DNA of 64,000 nucleotides from Streptomyces adelaidensis (GCF_016598475.1 NZ_JAEMUX010000043.1:1-64000); one strand, 5' to 3'. Shown: positions 33,599-43,934, numbered from the stretch's first letter. The notes: generated from the letters alone by a model not told the origin. Numbers and translations: made by a program.

Positions 33599-34761
33599 GC
33601 GTACGGACCAGGGACCGGCTCGGCGGGCGGGCCGCGATCGTCGGGATCGGGGCGACCGACTTCTCCAAGGACTCGGGCCGCAGCGAGCTGCGGCTGGCCG
33701 TGGAGGCGGTGCGGGCGGCGCTCGACGACGCGGGGCTCGCGCCGGCGGACGTGGACGGGATGGTGACGTTCACGATGGACACGAGCCCGGAGATCACGGT
33801 CGCGCAGGCGGCCGGCATCGGCGAGCTGTCCTTCTTCTCCCGCGTCCACTACGGCGGCGGCGCCGCGTGCGCGACGGTGCAGCAGGCGGCGCTCGCCGTC
33901 GCGACGGGCGTCGCGGAGGTCGTGGTCTGCTACCGGGCGTTCAACGAGCGGTCGGGGCGGCGCTTCGGCGCGGGCGTACGGCACCGGGAGCCGTCGGCGG
34001 AGGGCGTGGCGCTCGGCTGGACGCTGCCCTTCGGGCTGCTCACGCCCGCGTCATGGGTGGCGATGGCGGCACAGCGCTACCTGTACGCGTACGGGCTGAC
34101 CCCCGAGGCGTTCGGGCACGTGGCGGTGGTGGACCGGAAGTACGCGGCGACGAACCCGGCGGCGTACTTCCACGGCCGCCCCATCACCCTCGCCGAGCAC
34201 GCCGCCTCCCGCTGGATCGTGGAGCCGCTGCGGCTGCTGGACTGCTGCCAGGAGACGGACGGCGGCCAGGCGCTCGTCGTGACGTCCGTGGACCGGGCGC
34301 GGGATCTGCCCCGGCCGCCGGCCGTGGTCGTGGCGGCCGCCCAGGGCGCGGCCCGGGCGCAGCAGCAGATGACGGGCTTCTACGACAGCGATCTCACCGG
34401 GCTGCCGGAGATGGGCGTGGTCGCCCGGCAGCTCAGGCGGACCTCGGGGTTCGCCCCGGACGACATCGACGTGGGCATCCTCTACGACCACTTCACGCCG
34501 TTCGTGCTGATGCAGCTGGAGGAGTTCGGTTTCTGCGGACCGGGGGAGGCGGCGGACTTCGTCGCGGCGGAGCGGCTGCCGCTCAACACCCACGGCGGGC
34601 AGCTCGGCGAGGCGTATCTGCACGGGATGAACGGCATCGCGGAGGCGGTACGGCAGCTGCGGGGCACCGCGGTGAACCAGGTTTCGGGGGCGGAACGGGT
34701 ACTGGTCACGGCGGGCACGGGGGTGCCGACGTCGGGGCTGCTTCTCGGGGCGGACGGATGA
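33595..34761 (+). CDS. Thiolase-superfamily lipid-transfer-like aldolase (Ltp2-like)
   Basis: A 388-residue thiolase-fold protein (SCP-x/Ltp type), the same size as Ltp2. It lacks the usual thiolase nucleophilic Cys context (GGGAACATVQQ appears instead). The C-terminal region is typical (NTHGGQLGEAYLHGMNG; GTGVPTSGLLLG). In Ltp2, a retro-aldolase that cuts the last propionyl unit from the steroid side chain, Tyr residues act; tyrosines in ILYDHFTPF and GEAYLHG are candidates here. Its start overlaps the stop of the ChsH1-like gene. With the DUF35 partner upstream it probably forms one complex. Confidence 0.88.
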   Translation: MSVRTRDRLGGRAAIVGIGATDFSKDSGRSELRLAVEAVRAALDDAGLAPADVDGMVTFTMDTSPEITVAQAAGIGELSFFSRVHYGGGAACATVQQAALAVATGVAEVVVCYRAFNERSGRRFGAGVRHREPSAEGVALGWTLPFGLLTPASWVAMAAQRYLYAYGLTPEAFGHVAVVDRKYAATNPAAYFHGRPITLAEHAASRWIVEPLRLLDCCQETDGGQALVVTSVDRARDLPRPPAVVVAAAQGAARAQQQMTGFYDSDLTGLPEMGVVARQLRRTSGFAPDDIDVGILYDHFTPFVLMQLEEFGFCGPGEAADFVAAERLPLNTHGGQLGEAYLHGMNGIAEAVRQLRGTAVNQVSGAERVLVTAGTGVPTSGLLLGADG

Positions 34762-34808
34762 GCCCAGCGCTCGGGACGTACACCCTGGGCAGGTGTCTCA
34801 GGGATACA

Positions 34809-34825
34809 CCCTCAGTACCTGAGGG
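34809..34825. promoter_or_regulatory. Inverted repeat upstream of the ECF sigma gene
   Basis: CCCTCAG-TAC-CTGAGGG is a perfect 7-bp inverted repeat with a 3-nt centre. The half-site ACCTGAGGGGG recurs at 34869-34879. Together they suggest an operator or promoter element for the SigE-family gene at 34940. Confidence 0.5.
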
Positions 34826-34939
34826 CGGTTCCTCCACCTCCAGTAGGTGGGGCCCACCCCACTCCTACAACCTGAGGGGGATTCGTCTTCGGGACCTGCG
34901 GCCGATCCGCCGGGCGGGGCCCGCTCCTAGCGTGGAGCC

Positions 34940-35650
34940 ATGACCACACCCGTCTGCACCAGCGCTTCCAACGCCGTTGCACCAGCGACGCGGACCCTGT
35001 CGATCTCGCCGCGGCCGATCTCACCGCAGTCGGCCACGTCCCGTGCGGCCTCGTCCCGGGCGACATCGCCCCGTGCGGCCTTGTCCCGGGCGACATCGCC
35101 GCGGTCGGCCGCGGCCCGGTCGAGCCTGACGAACCGGACCAATCTGTCGGACCTGTCGTACCCGTCGTTCTCGGCGTACGTGAAGGCCCGCCAGCCGGTG
35201 CTGCTGCGGACCGCCCGGTCGCTGACCGCCAACCCGAGCGACGCCGAGGACCTGCTGCAGACCGCGCTGACCAAGACCTATGTCGCCTGGGAGCGCATCG
35301 AGGACCACCGGGCGCTCGACGGCTACGTACGCCGGGCGCTGCTGAACACGCGGACGTCCCAGTGGCGCAAGCGGAAGGTGGACGAGTTCGCGTGCGACGA
35401 GCTGCCGGAGCCGGAGGGGGTCCAGGCCGGCGACCCGGCCGAGCAGCAGGTGCTGCACGACGCGATGTGGCGGGCGATCATGAAGCTGCCGGCCCGGCAG
35501 CGGGCGATGGTCGTACTCAGGTATTACGAGGACCTGAGCGAGGCCCAGACGGCCGAGGTCCTCGGGGTCTCCGTCGGCACGGTGAAGTCGGCGGTGTCGC
35601 GTGCGCTGGGCAAGCTGCGGGAGGACCCTGAGCTGGAGCCTGTGCGGTAG
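34940..35650 (+). CDS. SigE-family ECF RNA polymerase sigma factor
   Basis: A 236-residue protein. Region 2 is SFSAYVKARQPVLLRTARSLTANPSDAEDLLQTALTKTYVAWERI (helices recognising -10), and region 4 is LPARQRAMVVLRYYEDLSEAQTAEVLGVSVGTVKSAVSRAL (HTH). It belongs to the SigE-family group common in Streptomyces. No anti-sigma gene is adjacent. The first 65 residues are a Ser/Arg/Ala low-complexity extension encoded by roughly 30-nt DNA repeats, which may be strain-specific. A start at a later codon cannot be excluded. GGAG lies before ATG 34940. Confidence 0.9.
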   Translation: MTTPVCTSASNAVAPATRTLSISPRPISPQSATSRAASSRATSPRAALSRATSPRSAAARSSLTNRTNLSDLSYPSFSAYVKARQPVLLRTARSLTANPSDAEDLLQTALTKTYVAWERIEDHRALDGYVRRALLNTRTSQWRKRKVDEFACDELPEPEGVQAGDPAEQQVLHDAMWRAIMKLPARQRAMVVLRYYEDLSEAQTAEVLGVSVGTVKSAVSRALGKLREDPELEPVR

Positions 35651-35715
35651 GCAGGTAGTGGCCCTCACACGGCCCGTTAGGAATGTTTATCTGATCGATC
35701 ATCCCGTCCCTAGTG

Positions 35716-35733
35716 ACATACCGATCGGTATGT
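35716..35733. promoter_or_regulatory. Perfect 18-bp palindrome, TetR-type operator
   Basis: ACATACCGATCGGTATGT is a perfect palindrome 58 bases before the acyl-CoA synthetase start. It has the form of TetR-family operators in fatty-acid and CoA-ester pathways. A second palindrome, TGATCGATCA, lies at 35692-35701. No regulator gene is adjacent. Confidence 0.75.
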
Positions 35734-35791
35734 GAGCAGAATCAGCGCAACCGTTACCACCGCGTAGGCAGAGCCGCCCCGGGAGGACGCC

Positions 35792-37450
<1,659 letters not shown>

Positions 37451-37465
37451 GACGAGTCACGCCTA

Positions 37466-37513
37466 CATGGGTCTGGGGCGATGTTTCACGTGAAACATCG
37501 CCCCAGACCCATG
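37466..37513. terminator. 48-bp perfect palindrome with parS at its centre
   Basis: 24 base pairs match without error around the CAC|GTG centre at 37489/37490. The central 16 bp (37482-37497) is TGTTTCACGTGAAACA, the full Streptomyces parS. The arms add a GC-rich block, so the RNA would form a long terminator-like stem. It lies 15 bases past the acyl-CoA ligase stop and 11 bases from the opposing gene's stop, so it may serve as both ParB site and bidirectional terminator. Confidence 0.92.
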
Positions 37514-37523
37514 CGTTCTGTGC

Positions 37524-40500
37524 TCAGTTCGTGCCGACGCGGGCCAGCAGGTCCACGATCCGGGTCTGCACCTCGGGGCTCGTCGAGCGTTCGGCGAGGA
37601 AGAGGACCGTCTCCCCCGAGGCCAGACGCGGGAGTTCGGACTGGTCGACGGCGGCGGTGTAGACGACGAGCGGGGTGCGGTTCAACTGGCCGTTCGTGCG
37701 CAGCCAGTCGATGATTCCGGCCTGGTGGCGGTGCACCTGCAGCAGGTCCATCACCACGAGGTTCGGCCGCATCTGCGCGGCCAGGGTGACGGCGTCCGCG
37801 TCGGACGCGGCCCGCGCGACCTGCATGCCACGCCGTTCCAGCGTCCCCGTCAGGGCGAGCGCGATCTCCGCGTGCTCCTCGATGAGCAGGACGCGCGGCG
37901 GGTGCTGCTCGGAGTCGCGTGGCGCGAGCGCCTTCAGCAGGATGGCCGGGTCGGCCCCGTACGCCGCCTCGCGCGTCGCCTGGCCCAGCCCTGCCGTCAC
38001 GAGGACGGGCACCTCGGCGGCCACGGCGGCCTGGCGCAGGGACTGGAGCGCGGTGCGGGTGATGGGACCGGTCAGCGGGTCGACGAACAGGGCGGCCGGG
38101 TAGGCGGCGATCTGGGCGTCCACGTCCTCGCGGGAGTTCACGATGACGGGCCGGTAGCCGCGGTCGCTGAGCGCCTGGTGCGTCGTCACGTCGGGCGCGG
38201 GCCACACCAGCAGTCGGCGCGGGTTGTCCAGCGGCTCCGGCGGCAACTCGTCGTCCATCGGCTGCGGATGGGGCCGGTCGGGCACCTCCACCGCGCCACC
38301 GGGGCCGTCGAGCGGCTCGGGCCCTTCGTCCGCGTTCTCGTCCGGTGCCCCTATGGCGTACGACCGCCCGGCCCCCTCCGTACGGCCCGCCAGCCGGGAC
38401 TGACCGGGGAGGGAGGGCTGGGGCGGAAGCGGGACCTGACCGGCGAGCGAGGGCTGCGGCGGCAGCGGGGCGGCTTGCTGCGGCGGGACTGCCTGGGCCG
38501 TCCGCGCCGCCTGAGCGGGTGTCGGGGCCTGGCCGGTGCTGGCGCCCTGCCCGGGCTGCGGGTGCGGACGCGCGGCCGTCTCCGAGCGCCCGGCGGCCGC
38601 CTGCGGCGTCCCGAGCTTGCGGCGCCTACCAGAACCGCCGGGCTGATTCGGGGCGGGAGTCGACCCTGACCCTGCCTGTGCCTGCCCCTGTGCCTGGGTT
38701 GGCGCCTGTGCGGGTGCCTGAGGGCCGCCCTGGCGGGCGAAGGGAACGCCCTGCCCGAGCGTCCGCACGCTGATCGCCCGGCCCTGGGTGGAGTTGGGGT
38801 CGAAGGGGGTGGGGACGGGGGCGGGAGCCGGAGCGGAGGGAACGGCGGCGGCTGCGGGAGCCACAGGCGTCGCGGGGGCCGCAGGCGGCACAGGTGCCGT
38901 CGGGGCGGCGGCCTCGGCGGGCAACGGCTGCGCGGCGCGCGGCTGCCGCTGTACGGCGACCTCCGGCGGCAGCGGGGTGCCCGAGGAGGGCGTGGACTGC
39001 GGCGGCAGCGGCGCCTGCGCCCCCGGGGCGGCTACGGGGATGCCCACACCGGAGGTGCCCTGGTGGGGGTTCGGCCAGGACTGGGGCTGGGACGGCTGCT
39101 GCGGCTGGGACTGCGCCGGGGACTGCGGCTGGGGTGCCTCGGGGGCGGCGACCTGCGGGTGCACGGCCTGTGGGGCACCGGGCACCCCTTGGGCCGGTAC
39201 GGGCTGGGAGGCACCCTGAACGGCAGCCTGCACGCCTTGCCCGCCCTGCCCGCCCTGAACTCTCGGTACGGCGACGGGCTGCCCGGCGGACACCGTGGCG
39301 GCGACGGGCCGGCCGGGAGCGGCGGCAGCGGCCTGCGCGGGCACCGGTTGCGCCGGACCTCCCTGCGGGGGGATCCCCTGCGCGAGGGCACTCTGAGAGC
39401 CCTGGGCCGGGACCCCTTGTGCGGCCGGGGGCGAGGGCGCCACCGTGGCCGGGCCCTCGGCCTGCTGGGGAGCGAGCGGCCGTACCGCCCGGCGGCGGCC
39501 CGTCGGCGTGGGCAGCGGGTGCGGCTGAGGCGGCGTGTGGTCGTCGGCCGGGTTGCGCAGCGCGGCGTCATGGCGACCGTCGTCGACACCACCGGCGGGG
39601 GCACCCGGCACCTGGCCCGCACCAGGGGCCTGGCCGGCACCCGGGGCGGCGGCGGGCACCGCCCCTCCGGCCGCGGCGACGGCACCCTGGCCGCCCTCAC
39701 CGTCGTACACCTCCCCGCTCTCCACGCCCCGCACGGGCGCGGCGGGCACCGCAGGCACCCTGGCCCCAGCGGGCAAAGGCATGGGCATAGGCATGGGGGT
39801 GGGGGTGGGGGTGGGTACAGGCGTGGGTACAGGCGTGGGCACCGGCATGGGGGCCGCAGGTGCATCCGGCGCACCCGGCCCCGTCGGCGGCACGGGTACC
39901 GGTCCGAGCCCGGCCGTCCGGCCGTAGTCGGGCCCCCGGTCCGCCTCGGCCGGCGGCAGCGCGAACACGGCTCGTGGGCCGCTCGGCTCGGGCGCGGCGC
40001 CCCGCTCCTCCGCGCTGCCGAGCGCGCGCCGACGGCGTCCGGTGGGCTGCTGGGCGCCGTCCGCCTCGCCGGAAGCGGTGCCGGTGTCGGTGGGGCTGTC
40101 GGCGTCGGAGCCGGTGCCGGCGGCCGCCGCGTCGACCGGCCTCGGCCCTCCGGCGGGCAGTGCCGCGGGCAAGGCGTTCTGCGCGTTCTGCGAGTTCTGA
40201 AGGCTCTGGACGTTCTGCGCGGGCTCGCGCCGGCCGCCGGGCGGCGCGGGCACGCCCTGTGGCGGCACCGTCCCGCCCAGTCCGGTGGCGACGGCAGCGG
40301 CACCGGCCGCGTGCTCGGCCGCCATGACGACCGCGCCCTCGGCGGCCACGGGCTGGGCGGCACCCTCGGCCGAGGCGGCCCGTCCGCGCCGCCGCCCGGT
40401 GCCCCCGGAGTCACCGGCGCCCTCGGCATCGCCGATCCCGGCGCCCGGCGCGGACACAGCAGCCCCACCAGGACCGCCCGCCGCACCCGTCACGCCTGCC

Positions 40501-42431
40501 GAGTCCTCAGCCCGCCGCCTGCGCCGCCCGGTGGGAGCCGCGGCGACCTCCGCCGCACGTCCCTCAGGCGGAACGTCCTCGCTGTCCAGGAACGCGTCCA
40601 CGGACGACCGCCGCGCGCGTCGCCGCCCGCCGTTCCCGTCGGCGGCCTGCTCGGGCAGGGAGAGCTCGGCGCCGGCCGCCACAGCCCCGGCCGCAACAGC
40701 AGCCTCGGAGCCGGTCTCGACGTCGGGGCCGGCACCCGCGAGGGCGAGGGCCGAGCCGGGTACCGCCCCGGCCCCGCCGCCCAGCGGCACCTCCAGCACA
40801 TACGCGCTGCCGCTCATCCCCGGCACCTCGTGCGTCTGGAGCACACCGCCGTGCGCCCGCACGATCCCCTGGACGATCGGCTGGTGCACCGGGTCTCCCC
40901 CGGCGTACGGCCCGCGCACCTCGATCCGGACGACCTCACCGCGCTGCGCGGCCGCCACGACGACGGTGTTGTCCATGTAGCCGCCGACGGACATGGGCGA
41001 GTTTCCGGTCGCGTCGACGCCCGCCACATCCGCGACGAGATGCGCGAGCGCGGTCGCGAGCCGCGCCTGGTCCACCTCGGCCTCGATGGGCGGCGCGTGC
41101 ACGGCGAACTGCACCCGCCCCGGCCCGATCAGCTCCACGGCCCCGTCGACACCGGCCGCGACGACCGCGTCGAGCATGACGGCCGTACGCACGAGGGTGT
41201 CCTCGCCGGCGTCGATCCGCTGGTAGCCCAGCACGTTGTCGATGAGCGTCGTGATCCGCGAGTACCCGGCGGTCAGATGGTGGAGCACCTGGTTGGCCTC
41301 GGGCCACAGCTGCCCGGCGTCGTCGGCGGCGAGCGTGCCCAGCTCGGCACGGAGTTGGTCGAGCGGGCCGCGCAGCGAGGTGCCGAGTACGGCGAGCAGC
41401 TGCTCGTGCCGCGCTGCCAGCACCTCGTACCGGTCCTTCTCGCGCTCCCCGAGCGCCGCGTACCGCTCGTCACCGGCGGCGAGTTCCTCGGCGTGCTGTT
41501 CGGTCAGCTCGGCCAGCTCGGCGGCGTGCTTCTCCCGTACGTCCGCGAGCTCCCCGGCATGCTCCTCGGCGAGCCGCTCCAGCTCCTCCGAGTGGGTCTC
41601 GGCCTCGGCGTCCTTCTCCTCGGCGAGCCTGTCGTACGGCCGCCGGTCGGTGAACGTCATCACGGCCCCGACGAGCTGTTCCCCGTCGCGCACCGGCGCG
41701 GTCGTCAGGTCGACCGACACTTTCTCGCCGCTCTTCGACCACAGCACCTGCCCCCGCACCCGGTGCTTGCGCCCGGACCGCAGCGTGTCCGCGAGCGGCG
41801 ACTCGCCGTACGGGAACGGCGCGCCGTCCTCCCGCGAGTGCAGCACGAGCGTGTGCAGTTCGCGGCCCCCGAGGTCACTGGCCCGGTAGCCCAGTATCTG
41901 AGCGGCGGCCGGATTGACGAGCACGATCCGGCCGTCCGTGTCGGTCCCGACCACACCCTCGGAGGCGGCCCGCAGAATCATCTCGGTCTGCCGTTGCGAA
42001 CGTGCGAGTTCGGCCTCCGTGTCGACGGTCCCCGACAGGTCCCGTACGACCAGCATGAGCAGCTCGTCATTGGCGGAGCCGTAACCGTCGTACGCCTGCT
42101 GCCCGTTCTCCAGATTCGCGCTTGTGACCTCGACCGGGAACTCGCTGCCGTCGGTCCGGCGGGCGATCATGCGGGTCGGCCTGGTCCGCCCCGTCGGGTC
42201 CATGGTGTCGGGCCGGCGCATGGACCCGGGGATGAGCCGCGAGTCGAACTCGGGCAGCAGATCGAGCAACCCACGCCCGACGAGGGCGGTGCCCGGCGCC
42301 TCGAACGCCTCGAGCGCGATCGTGTTGGCGTTGACGACGGTCCCATTGGCGTTGACCAGCACCAACGCATCGGGCAGCGCGTCCAGTATGGCTGCGAGGC
42401 GAGCAGCGCCTCGGGATGGCCTGCTGCTCAC
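37524..42431 (-). CDS. Giant PAS / degenerate histidine kinase / receiver protein
   Basis: A 1635-residue cytosolic signalling protein. Two PAS domains (about 10-130 and 150-270) precede a Glu/Ala-rich coiled coil (about 275-345). A DHp-like helix pair follows in which the kinase His-Glu-Leu-Arg box reads GTSLRGPL, so the phosphorylated His is missing, and a weak ATPase-like domain (about 440-560) comes next. About 800 residues of Pro/Ala/Gln/Gly low complexity follow. A pseudo-receiver (about 1400-1495) and a receiver with EEH and VVMDLL (about 1510-1630) end the protein. The lack of the His and N-box signatures suggests it does not autophosphorylate. GGGAGG lies before GTG 42431. Confidence 0.85.
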   Translation of the reverse strand: MSSRPSRGAARLAAILDALPDALVLVNANGTVVNANTIALEAFEAPGTALVGRGLLDLLPEFDSRLIPGSMRRPDTMDPTGRTRPTRMIARRTDGSEFPVEVTSANLENGQQAYDGYGSANDELLMLVVRDLSGTVDTEAELARSQRQTEMILRAASEGVVGTDTDGRIVLVNPAAAQILGYRASDLGGRELHTLVLHSREDGAPFPYGESPLADTLRSGRKHRVRGQVLWSKSGEKVSVDLTTAPVRDGEQLVGAVMTFTDRRPYDRLAEEKDAEAETHSEELERLAEEHAGELADVREKHAAELAELTEQHAEELAAGDERYAALGEREKDRYEVLAARHEQLLAVLGTSLRGPLDQLRAELGTLAADDAGQLWPEANQVLHHLTAGYSRITTLIDNVLGYQRIDAGEDTLVRTAVMLDAVVAAGVDGAVELIGPGRVQFAVHAPPIEAEVDQARLATALAHLVADVAGVDATGNSPMSVGGYMDNTVVVAAAQRGEVVRIEVRGPYAGGDPVHQPIVQGIVRAHGGVLQTHEVPGMSGSAYVLEVPLGGGAGAVPGSALALAGAGPDVETGSEAAVAAGAVAAGAELSLPEQAADGNGGRRRARRSSVDAFLDSEDVPPEGRAAEVAAAPTGRRRRRAEDSAGVTGAAGGPGGAAVSAPGAGIGDAEGAGDSGGTGRRRGRAASAEGAAQPVAAEGAVVMAAEHAAGAAAVATGLGGTVPPQGVPAPPGGRREPAQNVQSLQNSQNAQNALPAALPAGGPRPVDAAAAGTGSDADSPTDTGTASGEADGAQQPTGRRRRALGSAEERGAAPEPSGPRAVFALPPAEADRGPDYGRTAGLGPVPVPPTGPGAPDAPAAPMPVPTPVPTPVPTPTPTPMPMPMPLPAGARVPAVPAAPVRGVESGEVYDGEGGQGAVAAAGGAVPAAAPGAGQAPGAGQVPGAPAGGVDDGRHDAALRNPADDHTPPQPHPLPTPTGRRRAVRPLAPQQAEGPATVAPSPPAAQGVPAQGSQSALAQGIPPQGGPAQPVPAQAAAAAPGRPVAATVSAGQPVAVPRVQGGQGGQGVQAAVQGASQPVPAQGVPGAPQAVHPQVAAPEAPQPQSPAQSQPQQPSQPQSWPNPHQGTSGVGIPVAAPGAQAPLPPQSTPSSGTPLPPEVAVQRQPRAAQPLPAEAAAPTAPVPPAAPATPVAPAAAAVPSAPAPAPVPTPFDPNSTQGRAISVRTLGQGVPFARQGGPQAPAQAPTQAQGQAQAGSGSTPAPNQPGGSGRRRKLGTPQAAAGRSETAARPHPQPGQGASTGQAPTPAQAARTAQAVPPQQAAPLPPQPSLAGQVPLPPQPSLPGQSRLAGRTEGAGRSYAIGAPDENADEGPEPLDGPGGAVEVPDRPHPQPMDDELPPEPLDNPRRLLVWPAPDVTTHQALSDRGYRPVIVNSREDVDAQIAAYPAALFVDPLTGPITRTALQSLRQAAVAAEVPVLVTAGLGQATREAAYGADPAILLKALAPRDSEQHPPRVLLIEEHAEIALALTGTLERRGMQVARAASDADAVTLAAQMRPNLVVMDLLQVHRHQAGIIDWLRTNGQLNRTPLVVYTAAVDQSELPRLASGETVLFLAERSTSPEVQTRIVDLLARVGTN

Positions 42432-42746
42432 GAGACGCTTCCTCCCTGTTACCGCACCTTGCCGACCGCGTGGGCCATCTTGCCAACCGGTCCGCGACGT
42501 GTCACGCGAGGGAGTCTACGGGCAGAGGTTGCGCTCGCGACGCCGGATGAGAGGGAGGTCGCACACCGAACATACGGAGATGCCGTGACCGGGTGGAAGG
42601 GGATGCCGTGACCGTGTGTTTTGCCGGACGGCACGGTCGACGGCACATATGTACGGGCGCCGGAACGCTTGCCAGGCGACCTGCGGTGTGACTGGTTTCG
42701 CTCGTACGTACCGCCGATTTCCCCAGCTCTCGAGCGGCCTTCTTCT
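42432..42746. other. 315-nt intergenic region
   Basis: No gene is seen. GGATGCCGTGACCG-like sequence occurs twice (about 42580-42594 and 42601-42615), and the region must hold the promoter of the 1635-residue signalling gene. Nothing else can be named. Confidence 0.5.
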
Positions 42747-43379
42747 TTACGCGCGGGCGTCGGGCAGTACGGGCACCAACTCGTTCCAGCGGGCGATCTC
42801 GCAGCCGTTCCCGCGGTCGAAGCGGGCGTCGACGCGGCGACCGGCCCAGGTGCCGGTGACATGCGCGGTGGCCGGACCGCCGTACTGCATCGTGCACATG
42901 GTGCCGGGCTGGACCGGAGCGAACGGGTCCTTGCCCCATGTGGTCCGCCGATCGAGCCGCCCGCACGCCTCGCGCACGGCCGGGTGGCTCCCCCCGTCCG
43001 GATGGCACCGCAACTCGAACGTCCCGTCGTCCCCGTTCCCCGCCTCCCGCACCGTGACGACCAGCCGGTCCCCGGGCGCGGGAGCCGACACGGACGACAC
43101 GGACGACACGGACGACGCGGGCGACGTGGGCGACGTGGGCATCGAGGTGTTGCGAGGAAGCGTCTCGGCGGCGTAGGCGTCCGGCGCCATCGGCGTGAGC
43201 GTGCCGGCGGCGGCGGCCGCGGCGAGCGAGGCGGCCCCGAGGAGCAGCCGACCGAGGGCGGCCGGCCGCTGCCCCGACGCGACGGTTCGACGGGAAGGGG
43301 CGGGGGTGTGAAGGGGGACGAGGCCTGGAACGGGGGCGGGGAGAGGGATGGGGGCGAGGGCGGGAGGGCTCTGCGACAT
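42747..43379 (-). CDS. Subtilisin-inhibitor-like (SSI family) secreted protease inhibitor
   Basis: A 210-residue protein, longer than SSI (about 145). The Pro/Arg-rich N-terminus and signal-like hydrophobic stretch (LGRLLLGAASLAAAAAAG) are followed by a Ser/Thr/Pro linker (TSPASSVSSVSSVSAP). The SSI domain has LVVTV, the first disulfide Cys pair (RCHPDGGS..EACGRL) and the reactive loop GTMCTMQYG. By alignment with SSI (MCPMVY, P1 Met73), P1 is Met and P1' Gln, consistent with subtilisin inhibition. The last Cys (NGCEIAR) pairs with MC. Start ATG 43379 lacks a good ribosome-binding site. Confidence 0.85.
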   Translation of the reverse strand: MSQSPPALAPIPLPAPVPGLVPLHTPAPSRRTVASGQRPAALGRLLLGAASLAAAAAAGTLTPMAPDAYAAETLPRNTSMPTSPTSPASSVSSVSSVSAPAPGDRLVVTVREAGNGDDGTFELRCHPDGGSHPAVREACGRLDRRTTWGKDPFAPVQPGTMCTMQYGGPATAHVTGTWAGRRVDARFDRGNGCEIARWNELVPVLPDARA

Positions 43380-43588
43380 GACCGGACTAACGCCACGGCC
43401 GTCACAGGGTTGCGGCACCGCCGTCCCGGTATCCCCTCCGCCCGCGCCCCCTCGGACCGCTCCCCACCTGCCATACGGCTTTGCCCTGTGGCCTCTCCGC
43501 CTAGTACCGTGGGAGGCGATTGGTGACAGCCCACTCGGCTGTGTCATCATCTGCACGCACCACTCGCGCTCGCGCGGGCGGTTGTGCT

Positions 43589-43679
43589 GGAGGCGTCGCC
43601 TAGTCCGGTCTATGGCGCCGCACTGCTAATGCGGTTTGGGACTTCAATCCCATCGAGGGTTCAAATCCCTCCGCCTCCG
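43589..43679 (+). tRNA. tRNA-Ser(GCU)
   Basis: A 91-nt cloverleaf. The acceptor GGAGGCG pairs with CGCCTCC. The anticodon stem CCGCA/TGCGG holds loop CTGCTAA with anticodon GCT. It has a long variable arm and T-arm GAGGG-TTCAAAT-CCCTC. The discriminator is G; CCA is not encoded. Confidence 0.97.
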
Positions 43680-43690
43680 CGCTCGATCAC

Positions 43691-43721
43691 CGAAGCCCCG
43701 GTCCACACGACCGGGGCTTCG
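43691..43721 (+). terminator. Terminator of tRNA-Ser(GCU)
   Basis: A perfect 13-bp stem (43691-43703 with 43709-43721) around CACAC follows the tRNA by 11 bases. Confidence 0.8.
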
Positions 43722-43855
43722 TCGTTCCACAGGCCGTTTTCCCAGGTCACAAGGGCTGCAGCAAACGGATTTCACATGACGACGGCAGTCATGTAATGTT
43801 CTTCCTGTCGCCGCGAGCGGCCCGAAAGGACCACAAGCGGCAAATAACAAAACAA

Positions 43856-43928
43856 GCACTCGTAGCTTAACGGATAGAGCATCTGACTACGGATCAGAAG
43901 GTTGCAGGTTCGAATCCTGCCGAGTGCA
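43856..43928 (+). tRNA. tRNA-Arg(ACG)
   Basis: A 73-nt cloverleaf. The acceptor GCACTCG pairs with CGAGTGC. The anticodon stem TCTGA/TCAGA holds loop CTACGGA with anticodon ACG (A34 is the expected target of the tRNA adenosine deaminase TadA, also in this window). T-arm is TGCAGGTTCGAATCCTGC. Discriminator A; no encoded CCA. Confidence 0.97.
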
Positions 43929-43934
43929 CATCGA

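Noticed and set aside
39063..42611. Long plus-strand frame opposite the PAS/receiver gene
   Set aside because: It mirrors a low-complexity region of the minus-strand gene, and the PAS and receiver motifs read correctly only on the minus strand.
43589..43928. Integrated element at the tRNA pair
   Set aside because: No integrase, no duplicated tRNA 3' end and no transfer genes were found around them.
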